Shown here: piece by piece, positions 50,316 through 61,231 of the stretch
Numbering within the stretch: the stretch's first letter is position 1
Layout: every line of letters starts with the position of its first letter
NCBI GenBank assembly: GCA_963702105.1
Contig: OY969712.1
Coordinates: 4,216,001-4,280,000, forward strand
From: ZC4RG20 sp963702105
GTDB lineage: Bacteria > Pseudomonadota > Gammaproteobacteria > Steroidobacterales > Rariloculaceae
Length of the DNA: 64,000 nucleotides
Direction of reading: 5' to 3'
The notes under the pieces: model-generated
What the model was told of the DNA's origin: nothing
Database searches by the model: none
The model's input: only the letters and a program-made list of their open reading frames with translations
Position numbers and translations under genes: made by a program

Positions 50316-52304
50316 TTAGGCGATGCCTCTGCGTACCCTAAGATGCCAGTTTCCCACCCAGGATTCCACGACGAGCACCGCGACGAGCAGGCCCAGCAGC
50401 CAGGGCGCCAGTGACGTCAGCGTGCGCTCGGGCTCCGGCGCCCCGCCGGCCGGCTCCGCCGGCTTGGCTTCGGAGCCGAGGGCCTGCCAGCGCTCGATCG
50501 TCGCCGCGTCCATGGCCGCGAGATCCGATTCGGCGGGCAGGGGGTTCACGGCCACGAGCTCGCTGCGCCCGCCGCCGTCCCCCTCGTAGAACCCGACGGC
50601 GTCCACGAGCACCTCGTCCGTGCCGCCGCCGAGGCCGAGCGCCTTGTGGCCCTCGGGGTCGAAGATTTGCCCGGCCTTGAGCCCCATGCCCTGCACCGAC
50701 AGCGTGCTGCCGAGCTCGGCCTGGTTGCTGAAGCCGGCGTTGCCGAGCAGCTGGTTCGCGAGCCCCGCCATGAACGGCACGAAGACGGGCTGCACGGGCA
50801 GGTCGTTCCAGGTCCGGTCCAGTGTGGAGGCGAACAGCAGCACGCGGCCGGCGCCGAGGCGGCGCTCGATGAGCAGCGGCGAGCCGTTCTCGAGCGCGAC
50901 GAGCACGCGGTCGCCCTGGGCCGGCGTCAGGCCCACGTAGCGGGTGAACCGGGCCGTGCGCAGCTCGTCGAGGCCCTGCAGCGCCGGGTGGGACAGATCC
51001 GCGTAGCCGACCGAGGTCGTCTCGGCCCCGCGCAGCGAATCGGCACCGCGAATCGCCTCGCCGGTGATCGGGATCGCCGTGAGGCTCTCGGCCCGGGGCC
51101 CGAGCGCGAGCAGCAGCGCGCCGCCCGACTGGACATAATCCTTAAGGCTTGCGGCCTCGTCCGGCCCGAGGGTGCCGGCGTCCGTCACGACGACGAAGCT
51201 CGAATCCGCCGGCTTCGCGTCGGCGAGCTTGCCCGCCGGCACCGTCTTCGTGTCGATGGCGAGCGTGGACAGCGTCTTCAGCGCAGAGCGCACGTAAAGG
51301 TCGTCCCGGCCATGGCCGCCGCTGCCCGAGACGACGAGCACCGAGCGCGGCTCGGGGCGTTTGAGCGCGAGGAAACGCCGGTCGTCGAGCGCGAGGCCGT
51401 CGCCGGGCGAAAGCACGGCGGTCACGCGGTTACCGCCCGCGGCGAGATCGAGCGGATCGAACTTCACGATGGCGTGGCCGCCGGCCGCGAGCTCCACGCT
51501 GCGCTCGGCGACCTGCTTGCCATTGAGCTCGATGGCCAGCGTCTTCGTCGCCGCCGCGGGCGCGTAGCTGCGCACATAGACCTCGAGCGCGCCCGTGACG
51601 GTGGACCCCGTGAAGCTCTCGATGGCCCAGTTCGCCGCCTCCCCGCTCGCAACGTCGTGAATGCGGATGGCAGCGGGCTCGCGCGGGGCGAGCTCTGCGA
51701 AGCGGCTCGGCATCGCAGACTTCTGCGCGTCCGTGACGAGGTCGAGCACGATGGGCAGATCGACGCCGCGCACTACGCCGTCGAGCGCGTGCATGAGCCG
51801 GCCGTAGTCCACGCGAAAGACGCCGGGCCGAAGCGTCGCGATCCCGGCCCTGAGCTTCGCGGCGTCGGCCGTCGGCCGGGTGACGATCTGCGGCACGCGG
51901 CCCGCCGCGACGACTTCGGCCTGATCGTTCGCACCGAGGCCCCCCACCACGGCTTGCGCCTCGCGCACGGCCCGCTGCCAGCGGTCGCCGTAGCCCATCG
52001 ATTCGGACGTATCCATGACGATCACGTGCAGCCTTGCCTCCTTGCCTGCGCCCGTGCCCGGGAGGTGCAGCCACGCCGGCTGTGCGAACGCGAGCGCGAG
52101 CAGCACGAGCGCGCCGATGCGCAGCGCCAGTAGAGCCAAGTACTGCAATTTCTTGGCCAACACGCGCCGCGGCTCCCCGGCCTCGAGGAACATGAGCGAG
52201 GCGAAGGTCTGGCGGTTCGGGTTCTCCGCCGACAGGCGGTGCAGCCAGAGGGGCAGCGCGATGGCCGCGAAACCGGCCAGAAAAGCGGGCGCGAGCAGCG
52301 TCAT
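50316..52304 (-). CDS. BatA-type membrane protein with von Willebrand A domain
   Basis: 662 residues. The N-terminal BatA module has FLAGFAAIALPLWLHRLSAE and a second helix near 60-80, then a vWA domain with the MIDAS motif VMDTSESMGYGDRWQ (residues about 95-110). A beta-sandwich and a flavodoxin/glutamine-amidotransferase-like segment (SVLVVSGSGGHGRDDLYVRS; GGALLLALGPRA) follow, with a C-terminal helix (LAPWLLGLLVAVLVVES) anchoring the other end. It works with MoxR ATPases as metal-dependent adaptor in the membrane. ATG 52304 sits next to the DUF58 stop. Confidence 0.87.
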   Translation of the reverse strand: MTLLAPAFLAGFAAIALPLWLHRLSAENPNRQTFASLMFLEAGEPRRVLAKKLQYLALLALRIGALVLLALAFAQPAWLHLPGTGAGKEARLHVIVMDTSESMGYGDRWQRAVREAQAVVGGLGANDQAEVVAAGRVPQIVTRPTADAAKLRAGIATLRPGVFRVDYGRLMHALDGVVRGVDLPIVLDLVTDAQKSAMPSRFAELAPREPAAIRIHDVASGEAANWAIESFTGSTVTGALEVYVRSYAPAAATKTLAIELNGKQVAERSVELAAGGHAIVKFDPLDLAAGGNRVTAVLSPGDGLALDDRRFLALKRPEPRSVLVVSGSGGHGRDDLYVRSALKTLSTLAIDTKTVPAGKLADAKPADSSFVVVTDAGTLGPDEAASLKDYVQSGGALLLALGPRAESLTAIPITGEAIRGADSLRGAETTSVGYADLSHPALQGLDELRTARFTRYVGLTPAQGDRVLVALENGSPLLIERRLGAGRVLLFASTLDRTWNDLPVQPVFVPFMAGLANQLLGNAGFSNQAELGSTLSVQGMGLKAGQIFDPEGHKALGLGGGTDEVLVDAVGFYEGDGGGRSELVAVNPLPAESDLAAMDAATIERWQALGSEAKPAEPAGGAPEPERTLTSLAPWLLGLLVAVLVVESWVGNWHLRVRRGIA

Positions 52305-52305
52305 G

Positions 52306-53210
52306 TCATCCTCGCCGCTGTCTGAACAGCAGATACTCCCTGAGTGCCGAATCGAGCGGCGCCGATATGTCGATGAGCTTGTAGTCGGCGTTGGCCCCGA
52401 GCGCGGCCTTGTGCAGCGCGTCGATGTGGGCGCGGATGCGCTCGCGGTAGCGCGAGCGCATGAACAGCGGCGAAACCTCCATCGTCTCGCCGGTCTCCAC
52501 GTCCTCGAACAGCGCCGACTCCTTGAGGTCCGGCTCGAGCTCCTGCTTGTCCAAAAGCTGGAACAGGACGACGTCCTGGCCCTGGTAGGCCAGGGGCCGC
52601 ACGCCCTTGATCAGCGCTTCGGGGTCGCAGTAGAAGTCCGAGATCACGGCGACGAGCCCGCGCCCTTTCTGAAACTCGCGGAAGCGCTCGAACGGCACCT
52701 TGAGATTCGTACCGGCGCCGGGCACCGCGTGGTCGATGGCATGCAGCACGGCATGCAGCTGGCCCTGGCGCGTCGAGGGCGGCCGATGCTCGCGCACCTC
52801 CTCGTCGAAGACGATGAGCCCGATCGCGTCGTGCTGCTTGGAAGCGAGGTAGACGAGCGTCGCGGCCAGATACTTCGCGTACTGGAGCTTCGTGACGGCG
52901 CCCGACCCGAAATTCATCGACGCGCTCACGTCGAGCAGCACGACGAGGTGCGTGTTCGTCTCGCCGATGTAGCGCTTGATGTAGGTGCGTTCCGTGCGCG
53001 CGTAGACGTTCCAGTCCACGAAGCGCGGATCGTCGCCCTCCGAGTACGCGCGGTACTCGGCGAACTCCTGACTGAAGCCGAAAAACGGCGAGCGGTGCAG
53101 CCCCGTGAGGAAACCCTCGACGACCGTGCGCGCCACGAGGTCGAGGTTCGAGAGCCTGCCCAGCACTTCGGGCTTGAGCAGGTGCAGCGGGGCGCGCGGC
53201 TCGGGCGTGC

Positions 53211-53214
<4 letters not shown>
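52306..53214 (-). CDS. DUF58 domain protein (MoxR partner)
   Basis: 302 residues, cytosolic. RAYSEGDDPRFVDWNVYART is the family hallmark, followed by a vWA-like domain with MIDAS-type DVSASMNFGSG and LVAVISDFYCDPEAL. ATG 53214 overlaps the MoxR stop by 4 nt (ATGA), giving coupled translation. MoxR-DUF58 pairs are a conserved chaperone module that modifies or inserts metal-dependent or envelope targets; here the targets may be the operon's own membrane proteins. Confidence 0.92.
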
Positions 53215-54243
<1,029 letters not shown>

Positions 54244-54254
<11 letters not shown>

Positions 54255-56508
54255 GTACCATCTCCAATAGTAATTGCTGGGCGTCGCGATACTCCGGCGC
54301 GATTTCCAGAGCATACAACAACTGCTTTCGGCCCTGGTCCTGGTCGCCGAGCCCGAGGTAGGCCCGGGCCAACCGGTAATGCATCGAGGCCTGATCCTGC
54401 GGCTCCATGGCCGCGTAGGCCTGGTACTCCGCCAGCGCCTCCTTGGGCCGCTTCGCGTCGAGCAGCCAGTCGCCGAGGTCGGCGTGCAGCTTCTCGTCGA
54501 GCGGCGCGACCAGCAGCAGCGCCTGCATCGTCGCAATGGCGGCGTCCGCGTGGCCCGCCGCGTGCTGCAGGTCGGCGAGCTTGCGCAGCGCATCCGGATT
54601 GTAGCCCCCGAGCTTCAGATACTCCTCGAGCGCCGCTTCGGCCTGCCCCTCGTGCCCGAGCTCATCGTCGGCGCGCGCCTCGATGAGGTACCCGCTGCCC
54701 TCGTCTACATAGGCCGGAAACAGCTTCACGACCTCCTCGGCCTTCTCGCGCGCGTGCGCCCAATCCTTCTTCGCGTAAGCCTGATTCGCGGCCGCGAGGG
54801 CCTTCTTCCAGGCGTCGTAGTGCTCGAGCACGGCTCCGAACTGGTCCTGGACGTACTGGGCGAAGGCCTCGTCGAAGTCCCCGGCCGAGAGCCCGAGCGC
54901 CTGCTTGATCGCCGCCGCAGTGTCGGCCCCGCCGGTGTAGGCCTCGAGCATCGCATTGATGCCGTGCTGGCCCCAGCGCCCGTGGATGTACTCGCAGATG
55001 AGGCCGGCCTGCATATAGGACACGATGACCTGGGCGTTGTACGTCGGGCGGATGAAACCCTGGTCGAGATCGGCTACGGGCAGCAGCTTATTGGCCTTCA
55101 AGGCCTCGAACCAATCCGGCGGCAGATGCCGGCCCTTGAGCGGTCCCGTGCTCCACTCCTCGTAGACGGAGACGCCCTCGCTGAACCAGCGCGGCACGAG
55201 GTGATTGGTCTTCTCGAGCGTGAACACGTGAGCCATCTCGTGCCAGAGCGTCGTGCCCCAGTGGAACTCGCCTTTCGGGCGGCCCGATGGGCTGTCCATG
55301 GCCACGAGGTAGCCGAAAGTCACGCCGAGCAGGCCGATGCCGGGCAGCCCCGAGGTGCGCACGGCGAAGTCGTCGTGATTCGGATACAGCTCGACGACGA
55401 CGGGGTTCTTGAGATCGAAGTCGAAGAGTTTCGTGTAATCGGTGACGGCTTCGCGCGCCAGATCGAGCACGTAAGGCTCGAGCACGGGGGCCTCCTTCTT
55501 CTGCAGGCGCGTGATGATGGCCGGCCCAACCTGCCCCGGCTTCGGCTCGGTGCGCGTCACCTCGAAATTGTCGAAGCTGTCGATGAGGCGCAGCGTGTTG
55601 ACCGTCTCCGGGCTGTACGGGTCGCCGCCGTACGCGAGCGCGAGCTGCTTCTGCGCCTCGTCCACGCGATTTTCCCGCAGCAGGTTCACGCCGAGCTCGG
55701 CGTGGGCCGAGTACAGATCCGGCTGCAGCGCCACGGCCTTCTCCAGCAGGGCGATGGCCTCCCGGTAACGGCGCGTAATCACGTAGAAATGGGCCTGGGT
55801 CTCGTAGACCTGACCGTAATGCGGATCGTAGTCGAGCGCCTTCTGCGTCCACGGGCTCGGCTGCACGTCCTTGAGCAGGTCCTCGGACGCGAGCAGCGCA
55901 TCCACCTCGAGCGGGGGCAGCTTGTCCTTCTCGACGGCTGCCAGGGCCTTTTTCAGCGAGGCGTCGGCGCGCGCGAGATTGCCCTCCTCGAGATCCATGC
56001 GCGCGACGAGCAGCAACGCGGGCACGTTGTCGGGCTCGGCGCCGAGCACCTCCTTGACCCACTCGCGGGCCTTGCCCTCGTAGCGGTCGGCCGAGACCGA
56101 AGCGAGGCCGAGCTTGGCCGGAACGTTGTCCGGATCGATCTTCAACGCCTCGAGGAACAGCTTCACGGCCTCGTCGGCCTGATGCGTGTCGAGAAAGAGC
56201 TGGCCCCAGCGCACGCGCACGGCCGGGTCCTTCTCGTACTGCTTGAGCGCCGTCTGGAAATGGGCGTTCGCGCTCTTGAAGTCGCGCAGCGCCCGCGCGG
56301 CCTCCGCCAGCACGCGCTCGTCGGCGCTCTGATCGAGGAGCCCGCGATAGCAGGCGTTGGCCTCGGCGTCCTCGCCGCGATAGCGCAGCCCGTCGCAGGC
56401 TTTGAGCTCGGCGGGCCGGTCCTTGCCGTATTCGATTTGAAAGGCGTGCGCGGAGGCCGCCGCGAGGAAGCCGGCCAGCAGGCCGAGGCTGCGGAAGCGC
56501 GCGCTCAC
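54244..56508 (-). CDS. TPR-repeat protein with peptidase MA-like gluzincin domain
   Basis: 754 residues from GTG 56508 (GTGA overlap with the upstream stop). A signal peptide ends around ASAHA. Residues about 40-310 are tetratricopeptide repeats; the middle is a zinc-metallopeptidase-like domain with HEMAH (His423, His427) and a third ligand Glu444 in WFSEGVSVYEE (HExxH-x16-E), preceded by VELYPNHDDFAVRTSGLPG. A second set of TPRs (about 600-750) closes the protein. The fully conserved zinc site implies activity. Periplasmic, in the MoxR operon. Confidence 0.88.
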
Positions 56509-57674
56509 GGGGACCGGTCCGCGCCGGAGGGCGGATTCGTTTCGGCGGGCGGGCTCGTGTCAGTAGTCGGGCTCGTGTCAGTAGTCGGGCTCGTGTCAGT
56601 AGTCGGGCTCGCCTTGGTTCCCAGCGCATCGCCGTCCGGGGAAATCTGCTTTTGCGCGTCCGCCGCCGCTGCATCGCCTGTGGGCCCCGCCGACGCGCCG
56701 GCGCCCTCCGCTGCCTTGCCGCCCTTGCCCTGGGCCGCGTCGATCTTCTGCTGCACCTTGGCAAGATTCACGAGCAGCGCCTGCAGCTGGTCGAGGTAAT
56801 CCGCCTGCTGCAGCGTATCCTTGCGCTGGCGCAAAGCCTCGATGCGGCCTTCGATGTCGCCGAGCTGCGAATACAGCGCCGCGACCTCCGGAGTCCGCGT
56901 GCCGAGCTCGGTCAGGCGGGCGGCCATAAAGTGCGGGGCTTCCTTGCCCTCGAGCTGCGGATGCTCGGTCGCGAGCGTGCCCTCGCTCTTGTAACTGTCG
57001 GCCACCTGCCGCGAAGCGTAGTCGAAGGCCTCCTTGGCCGTGACGACGCCGTCCTTGTTCGTGTCCGCCTCCTTGCTCGAGAGCGCCGCGGCCCACTGCG
57101 TGCCGAAGCGCGTGGCGTTGCGCTCGGCGCCGCTGCGCGTCGCCGTGATCACGGTCCTGCCGTCCGCCGACCACTTCTTGAGCACGGCTCCGCTCGCGCT
57201 CGTCGCATCCACGACGAGCTGGGACCGCGCGGGCAGCGCGGCCAGCCACTTGGCGAGCTCGTCGCCGTCCACGTCCGGGCCCGGGATGTTGAACTTGTAG
57301 TGCTCGCCGTCGTAGCTGCCGTGGCCGATCAGGATCACCACTGCGCTGTCGCTCTCCTTGAGCTTGCCCGCCATCTCGCGGAAGGCCTTCTCCATGGAGG
57401 CGCGCGAGACGGCCGAGCCCGTCAGCAGCTTCACGCGCGACTGGTCACCGACCGTGCGCCGCGCGGCCGCGGCCAGCGACTTCGCGTCGGCGACGAACTG
57501 CTTTTCGTAGTCCGGCTGGCCCCCGAGACCCGAGACGATGAGGTAGTACGGCTCCGCGAATGCGGCGGGTGCGGCCAGCGCCGCGGAAAACGCCGCGAGG
57601 GCGGCGAGCCCCAATCGGCGGCGCGCGCGCGGCTTTTCCGAGACTCGGCTCGCGAACGTCATCGGTTCCATCAT
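56505..57674 (-). CDS. Caspase-fold (peptidase C13-like) exported protein lacking the catalytic cysteine
   Basis: 389 residues from ATG 57674, overlapping the upstream vWA stop by ATGA. After a signal sequence (GLAALAAFSAALAAPAAFA) a caspase-like domain is seen: PYYLIVSGLGGQPDY, then VVILIGHGSYDGEHYKF with the catalytic-type His-Gly, and LVVDATSASGAVLKKW where legumain-type enzymes have a Cys. An EF-hand loop, DTNKDGVVTAKE, fits inside. The C-terminus is a coiled coil and a Thr/Asp/Ser/Pro tail with an 18-bp tandem repeat. Calcium-responsive pseudoprotease or a Ser/Thr variant. Confidence 0.8.
   Translation of the reverse strand: MMEPMTFASRVSEKPRARRRLGLAALAAFSAALAAPAAFAEPYYLIVSGLGGQPDYEKQFVADAKSLAAAARRTVGDQSRVKLLTGSAVSRASMEKAFREMAGKLKESDSAVVILIGHGSYDGEHYKFNIPGPDVDGDELAKWLAALPARSQLVVDATSASGAVLKKWSADGRTVITATRSGAERNATRFGTQWAAALSSKEADTNKDGVVTAKEAFDYASRQVADSYKSEGTLATEHPQLEGKEAPHFMAARLTELGTRTPEVAALYSQLGDIEGRIEALRQRKDTLQQADYLDQLQALLVNLAKVQQKIDAAQGKGGKAAEGAGASAGPTGDAAAADAQKQISPDGDALGTKASPTTDTSPTTDTSPTTDTSPPAETNPPSGADRSP
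56551..56610 (-). repeat. 18-bp tandem repeat coding for (SPTTDT)n
   Basis: Three copies of GGGCTCGTGTCAGTAGTC in the 3' part of the caspase-fold gene encode a Ser-Pro-Thr-Thr-Asp-Thr tail. The unit length is a multiple of three, so copy-number change keeps the frame. Confidence 0.88.
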
Positions 57675-59914
57675 AGACGACCCCATCTGAGGCGCAGCAG
57701 CCATTCCGCGCCCTTGAGCACCAGCAGCAGCAGAAACGCGGCCGGCGCGTTCCACAGCTCCAGCACCTGCCGCTCGACGACGCCCGCGTCCGAGAACCTT
57801 ACGGCGTCCGGCAGCTTGCCGAGATCGGCCAAAGCGAAGTAGCGGCCGCCCGTCGCCGCCGCGAGGCGCTCGAGCAGCGGCCGATTCTGCTCGACGTGGA
57901 AATGCTCGGCCACGTTGTCCTCGCGGCGCACGGCCGCTTCGGCCGTGCCGAGCGCCTTGCCGCCCGCCTCCGCCGTCACGTCGAAGCGGTAGGCACCGGG
58001 CGCTTCGGCCTCGAAGGTCGCGCGGTAGATGCCGGGCTCGCCGGCGGCGGGCGTCATCTCGAGCGACGAGGGCCCCTTCGGGCCGTCGATACTGAGCGTG
58101 ACCTTGGCGTCCGACGCCGGCTCGAAGTGCTCGTCGCGCACTTCTGCGCGCAGCGCGACGCGCGTCTCATCCGGATAGAACGCATGATCCGTCGTCAGCG
58201 TGACCGGCGCCGGCGCGCTTGCCGCGAGCGTCTGCAGCAGCTGCCGCCAGAACGTCTCGTGACGCTGGTCCTCGTGAGGCAGCTGCATCTGCCAGCGCCA
58301 CGTTCCGCCCGTGGCCAGGATGTATGCGTTGCCGAGACCGTAATGCTGCTCGACGAGCAGCGGCTCGCGCTTGCCCTCGAAGTCGGCGTCGAGCAGCGCA
58401 ACGGCGCCGGGCTTGAGCTTGCCGAGATGCTGGAAATCGGCGATCTGCGGCATGCCTTCCCAGGCCTTGCGGTTCGCGTCGTCGCCCTCCGCGAGGCGCA
58501 TGGTCGGCGAGCGCGCCCCGTCGTCCGTCAGCACGGCCTTCGCCGGCATGCGCACGAAGCTCGGGCCGTTGTCCACGTTCGGCAGCTGCGCCGGCAGCAC
58601 GTCGGCCACGACCGTCGCACCCCAACCGCCGTCCGCGAGACCCCGGCGGCCGCCGAGCATGAGCAGAGTGCCACCCCGGCGGCTCACGAAATCCTGAATC
58701 ATCTGCTGCTGCTTCGCCGTGAGCGCAGCGGCCTCGTAGCTGCCGATGATCAGCGCGTCGTACTTGAACAGCGTCGCATCGTCGCTCGGGAAACCGTCCT
58801 TGAGCTCGTCGGGCGATTCGATGCCCTGGCGATAGAACTTGTTCGGCGTCGTGCGCAGCAGGCTCGCGAGCCGCACCGTAGACTTGTCCTCGACCGCGCG
58901 GCGCATGAATTTGTACTCCCACCGCGGCTCGCCCTCGATGTACAGGACGCTCCGATGCGCGTCGGGCACGACGAGCGGCCGCGGCAGGGTGTTGTTGATC
59001 GTATTGCGCTCGCCGGGCAGCGCCGCGAGCGTGAAGCGCAGATCCTTGAGACCCGCCTTCTTGATGTCGAGATCCACCGATCGGGTCGTGACGCCGGCCT
59101 CGTCCGGCAGCTGGATCGTCTTCGAGGCCAGTATCGCGTCGCCGTCGTAGACCTTGAGGTCGGCGCTGCCGCCGCGCGCGTGGCGGATGCTGACCTGGGC
59201 GCTCATGGTCGTCCCGGGCAGCGCCTGTTCGGGCAGGTCCACATCCTCGAGTTCGAGATCCTCCGGCATCTTCTCGCGGCCGACGCCGACGGTATCGACT
59301 GGCACGCCGAAACTCGCGATCTCCGCGATCCTGGCGGCGTCGAGCGAGCCCGAATTGTCCTCCCCGTCGCTGACGAGCACGATCGCGCCGAGCGCGCCGG
59401 AGCGCGCGCCGCGCAGCACGGAGAGGAGCGCATCGCCGATGTGCGTCTGCGGCCCCGGCGCGGGCACCTTGGCCAGCGAGGGCAGTTCGACGGCGTCGTT
59501 CGCGAACCCGTAGAGATCCACCTGGAACTGGCGCTGCAGCGCGGGCAGCGCCGAGGCGCCGAGCGCCTGAGTGGCCTGCTGCAGGCGCGACTCCTTGCCT
59601 TCGCCGTAAGTCATGCTGGCCGACGTATCGAGCACGACGGCGACCGAGTTCTGCTTGGGCTTCAGGGTCTGGCTCAGCAGCGCCGGCCGCCAGAGCAGAA
59701 ACAGCGCGAGCACGAGCACGGCCGCCTCGAGCACACCGAGCGCCGCGACCTTTGCGGGCGCGAGCCCCTGGTGCGTGCGCGCAAGGCTTACGCCGACCCC
59801 GGCGGCCGCGGCGACGCCGAGCAGCGCGAGCAGCCAGACCGGCCAGCCGCTCGCGAACACGAAGTGCGAGCGCGCGAAGGTCTCTGGGGAATACTTGAAG
59901 AACAGGTCGAACAC
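57671..59914 (-). CDS. Large membrane vWA protein with glutamine-amidotransferase-like domain
   Basis: 747 residues from GTG 59914 (AAGGA six bases upstream). Two N-terminal helices (about 25-42 and 55-78) are followed by a vWA domain with MIDAS DTSASMTYGEG and LVSDGEDNSGSLDAA. A beta-sandwich and then a class-I-amidotransferase-like fold (YDALIIGSYEAAALTAKQQQ; GGTLLMLGGRRGLADGGWG) follow, with an Ig-like domain and a C-terminal helix. This is the first gene of the MoxR operon and shares the architecture of the BatA-type protein at 50316, so the two may pair. Confidence 0.87.
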   Translation of the reverse strand: MFDLFFKYSPETFARSHFVFASGWPVWLLALLGVAAAAGVGVSLARTHQGLAPAKVAALGVLEAAVLVLALFLLWRPALLSQTLKPKQNSVAVVLDTSASMTYGEGKESRLQQATQALGASALPALQRQFQVDLYGFANDAVELPSLAKVPAPGPQTHIGDALLSVLRGARSGALGAIVLVSDGEDNSGSLDAARIAEIASFGVPVDTVGVGREKMPEDLELEDVDLPEQALPGTTMSAQVSIRHARGGSADLKVYDGDAILASKTIQLPDEAGVTTRSVDLDIKKAGLKDLRFTLAALPGERNTINNTLPRPLVVPDAHRSVLYIEGEPRWEYKFMRRAVEDKSTVRLASLLRTTPNKFYRQGIESPDELKDGFPSDDATLFKYDALIIGSYEAAALTAKQQQMIQDFVSRRGGTLLMLGGRRGLADGGWGATVVADVLPAQLPNVDNGPSFVRMPAKAVLTDDGARSPTMRLAEGDDANRKAWEGMPQIADFQHLGKLKPGAVALLDADFEGKREPLLVEQHYGLGNAYILATGGTWRWQMQLPHEDQRHETFWRQLLQTLAASAPAPVTLTTDHAFYPDETRVALRAEVRDEHFEPASDAKVTLSIDGPKGPSSLEMTPAAGEPGIYRATFEAEAPGAYRFDVTAEAGGKALGTAEAAVRREDNVAEHFHVEQNRPLLERLAAATGGRYFALADLGKLPDAVRFSDAGVVERQVLELWNAPAAFLLLLVLKGAEWLLRLRWGRL

Positions 59915-60061
59915 GGACAGTCCTTGGATGGGAAGGGGGACCTTACGCCGGAGCTTACCCTCGCCGTGCCGTCCCGCCTAGTCCGCGAAGGGCCGGTTTC
60001 GCGACAGTCTCGCGGCGTGCGGCTATTATCAATTACCCCCGCGCCAGCGAAGGCGGACGAC

Positions 60062-60286
60062 GTGACGCTCGAGGAAAAGAAGGCGGTTGTCGGCGATTTT
60101 CTACGACGCTGCAACGCCTACGCTGAAGAAAAGTTGACGCAGTATGCCCGCGAGCTCGAAAGCGCGGCCGGACCGGGGGCCGAGGAGCTGCGCAGTAAGC
60201 TGCGGGACTGGTCGGCGTACCGGAGGTTCAACGAGCACGCGCTGACGGAGCTCGAGGGCGAGACGCTCGATCGGTGGTTTTCCTGA
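60062..60286 (+). CDS. Small hypothetical protein (74 aa) divergent from the MoxR operon
   Basis: From GTG 60062, behind GAAGG. The product (TLEEKKAVVGDFLRRCNAYA, then a helical charged region ending ETLDRWFS) is predicted soluble and helical. Codon usage and a sensible start support a real gene; no family is recognised. It lies in the 147-bp divergent region's lee: the operon's first gene starts 147 bp away on the other strand, and DUF4159 follows 61 bp downstream. Confidence 0.6.
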   Translation: MTLEEKKAVVGDFLRRCNAYAEEKLTQYARELESAAGPGAEELRSKLRDWSAYRRFNEHALTELEGETLDRWFS

Positions 60287-60289
60287 CGT

Positions 60290-60302
60290 CCCCCCCCCCC
60301 CC
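60290..60302. repeat. 13-bp poly-C tract ahead of the DUF4159 gene
   Basis: Thirteen consecutive cytosines lie four bases after the stop of the 74-residue gene and about 45 bp before the DUF4159 start. Homopolymers of this length slip during replication and may alter mRNA structure or promoter spacing; it is also a spot where sequencing errors are likely. Confidence 0.85.
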
Positions 60303-60347
60303 GCGATTCGGGCACGCCGCTTGCACGGTTTCCCCGGAGGGCGGAAC

Positions 60348-61214
60348 ATGTCCCGGGGCCGCGGCGGCAGGAAGGCGCGGGCGGACACCGCGAATGCCGC
60401 GAGCGGGCGAGGACCGATGAGCGAAATCGACAAGGGCAGGTGGCTGGCCAGAACCCTCTACGGAGCGGCCGCGGCCATGATCGTCGTCGCCGCCGTCGCC
60501 GCTTCCGGAGACGAGGCCGATCCGGCCCAGGCCGAGTGGCCCACCTCGGAATTCCATTTCGTGCGGCTGCACTACGACGATTCGTCGTACTGGGGCGGCT
60601 ACGGCGGGCGTTGGGGCGGACACTGGCTCGTGGACACTCCCGCGGCCGAGTATCACTTCGCGCATAACATTCCGCGCCTCACGAACGTCAACGTCGACCC
60701 CGAGGAGCGGCGCTTCAGGGCCAGCGACGAAGCCCTGTTCAACTACCCCTTCCTGTACGCCGTCGAGGTCGGACACTGGTCCCTCGACGATCAGGAGGCG
60801 GCGCACCTGCGCGAGTACCTGCTGCGGGGCGGCTTCCTCATGGTGGACGATTTCCACGGCCCGCAGGAATGGCAGGTCTTCATGGAAACCATGACGCGCG
60901 TCTTTCCCGACCGCCCCGTCGTCGACGTCCCCGAAAGCGATCCGATCTTTCATACGGTCTACAATCTCGACAAGAGCGTACAGGTGCCCGGCATCCGGCC
61001 GCTGCTCATGGGCGTCACTTACGAGTACGGCGGCAAGGTGCCCCACTGGCGCGGCATCTACGACGACGACGGGCGGCTCATGGTGCTCATCGACCACAAC
61101 ATGGACCTCGGCGACTCCTGGGAGCTCGCGGACAAGTCTTACTATCCCGAGCACTACTCGGCGCTCGGCTTCCGCTTCGCCGTGAACTACGTCATTTATT
61201 CAATGACGCATTGA
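60348..61214 (+). CDS. DUF4159 family exported protein
   Basis: 288 residues from ATG 60348, preceded by GGAGG with seven bases spacing (an internal ATG at 60417 is an alternative start). A signal anchor (TLYGAAAAMIVVAAVAAS) leads into FHFVRLHYDDSSYWGGYGGR, then DEALFNYPFLYAVEVGHWSL, LREYLLRGGFLMVDDFHG and SDPIFHTVYNL, the flavodoxin-like DUF4159 fold known from MoxR/BatA operons, where it is often fused to BatA. Here it is separate and divergent from its operon partners. Confidence 0.9.
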   Translation: MSRGRGGRKARADTANAASGRGPMSEIDKGRWLARTLYGAAAAMIVVAAVAASGDEADPAQAEWPTSEFHFVRLHYDDSSYWGGYGGRWGGHWLVDTPAAEYHFAHNIPRLTNVNVDPEERRFRASDEALFNYPFLYAVEVGHWSLDDQEAAHLREYLLRGGFLMVDDFHGPQEWQVFMETMTRVFPDRPVVDVPESDPIFHTVYNLDKSVQVPGIRPLLMGVTYEYGGKVPHWRGIYDDDGRLMVLIDHNMDLGDSWELADKSYYPEHYSALGFRFAVNYVIYSMTH

Positions 61215-61231
61215 CCAGACCTGAGGACCGA

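Noticed and set aside
46291..50319. 1342-codon plus-strand open frame opposite the DUF4175-like gene
   Set aside because: Leu/Arg-rich composition is the mirror of the GC-rich minus-strand gene, whose protein has coherent domains and a good ribosome-binding site.
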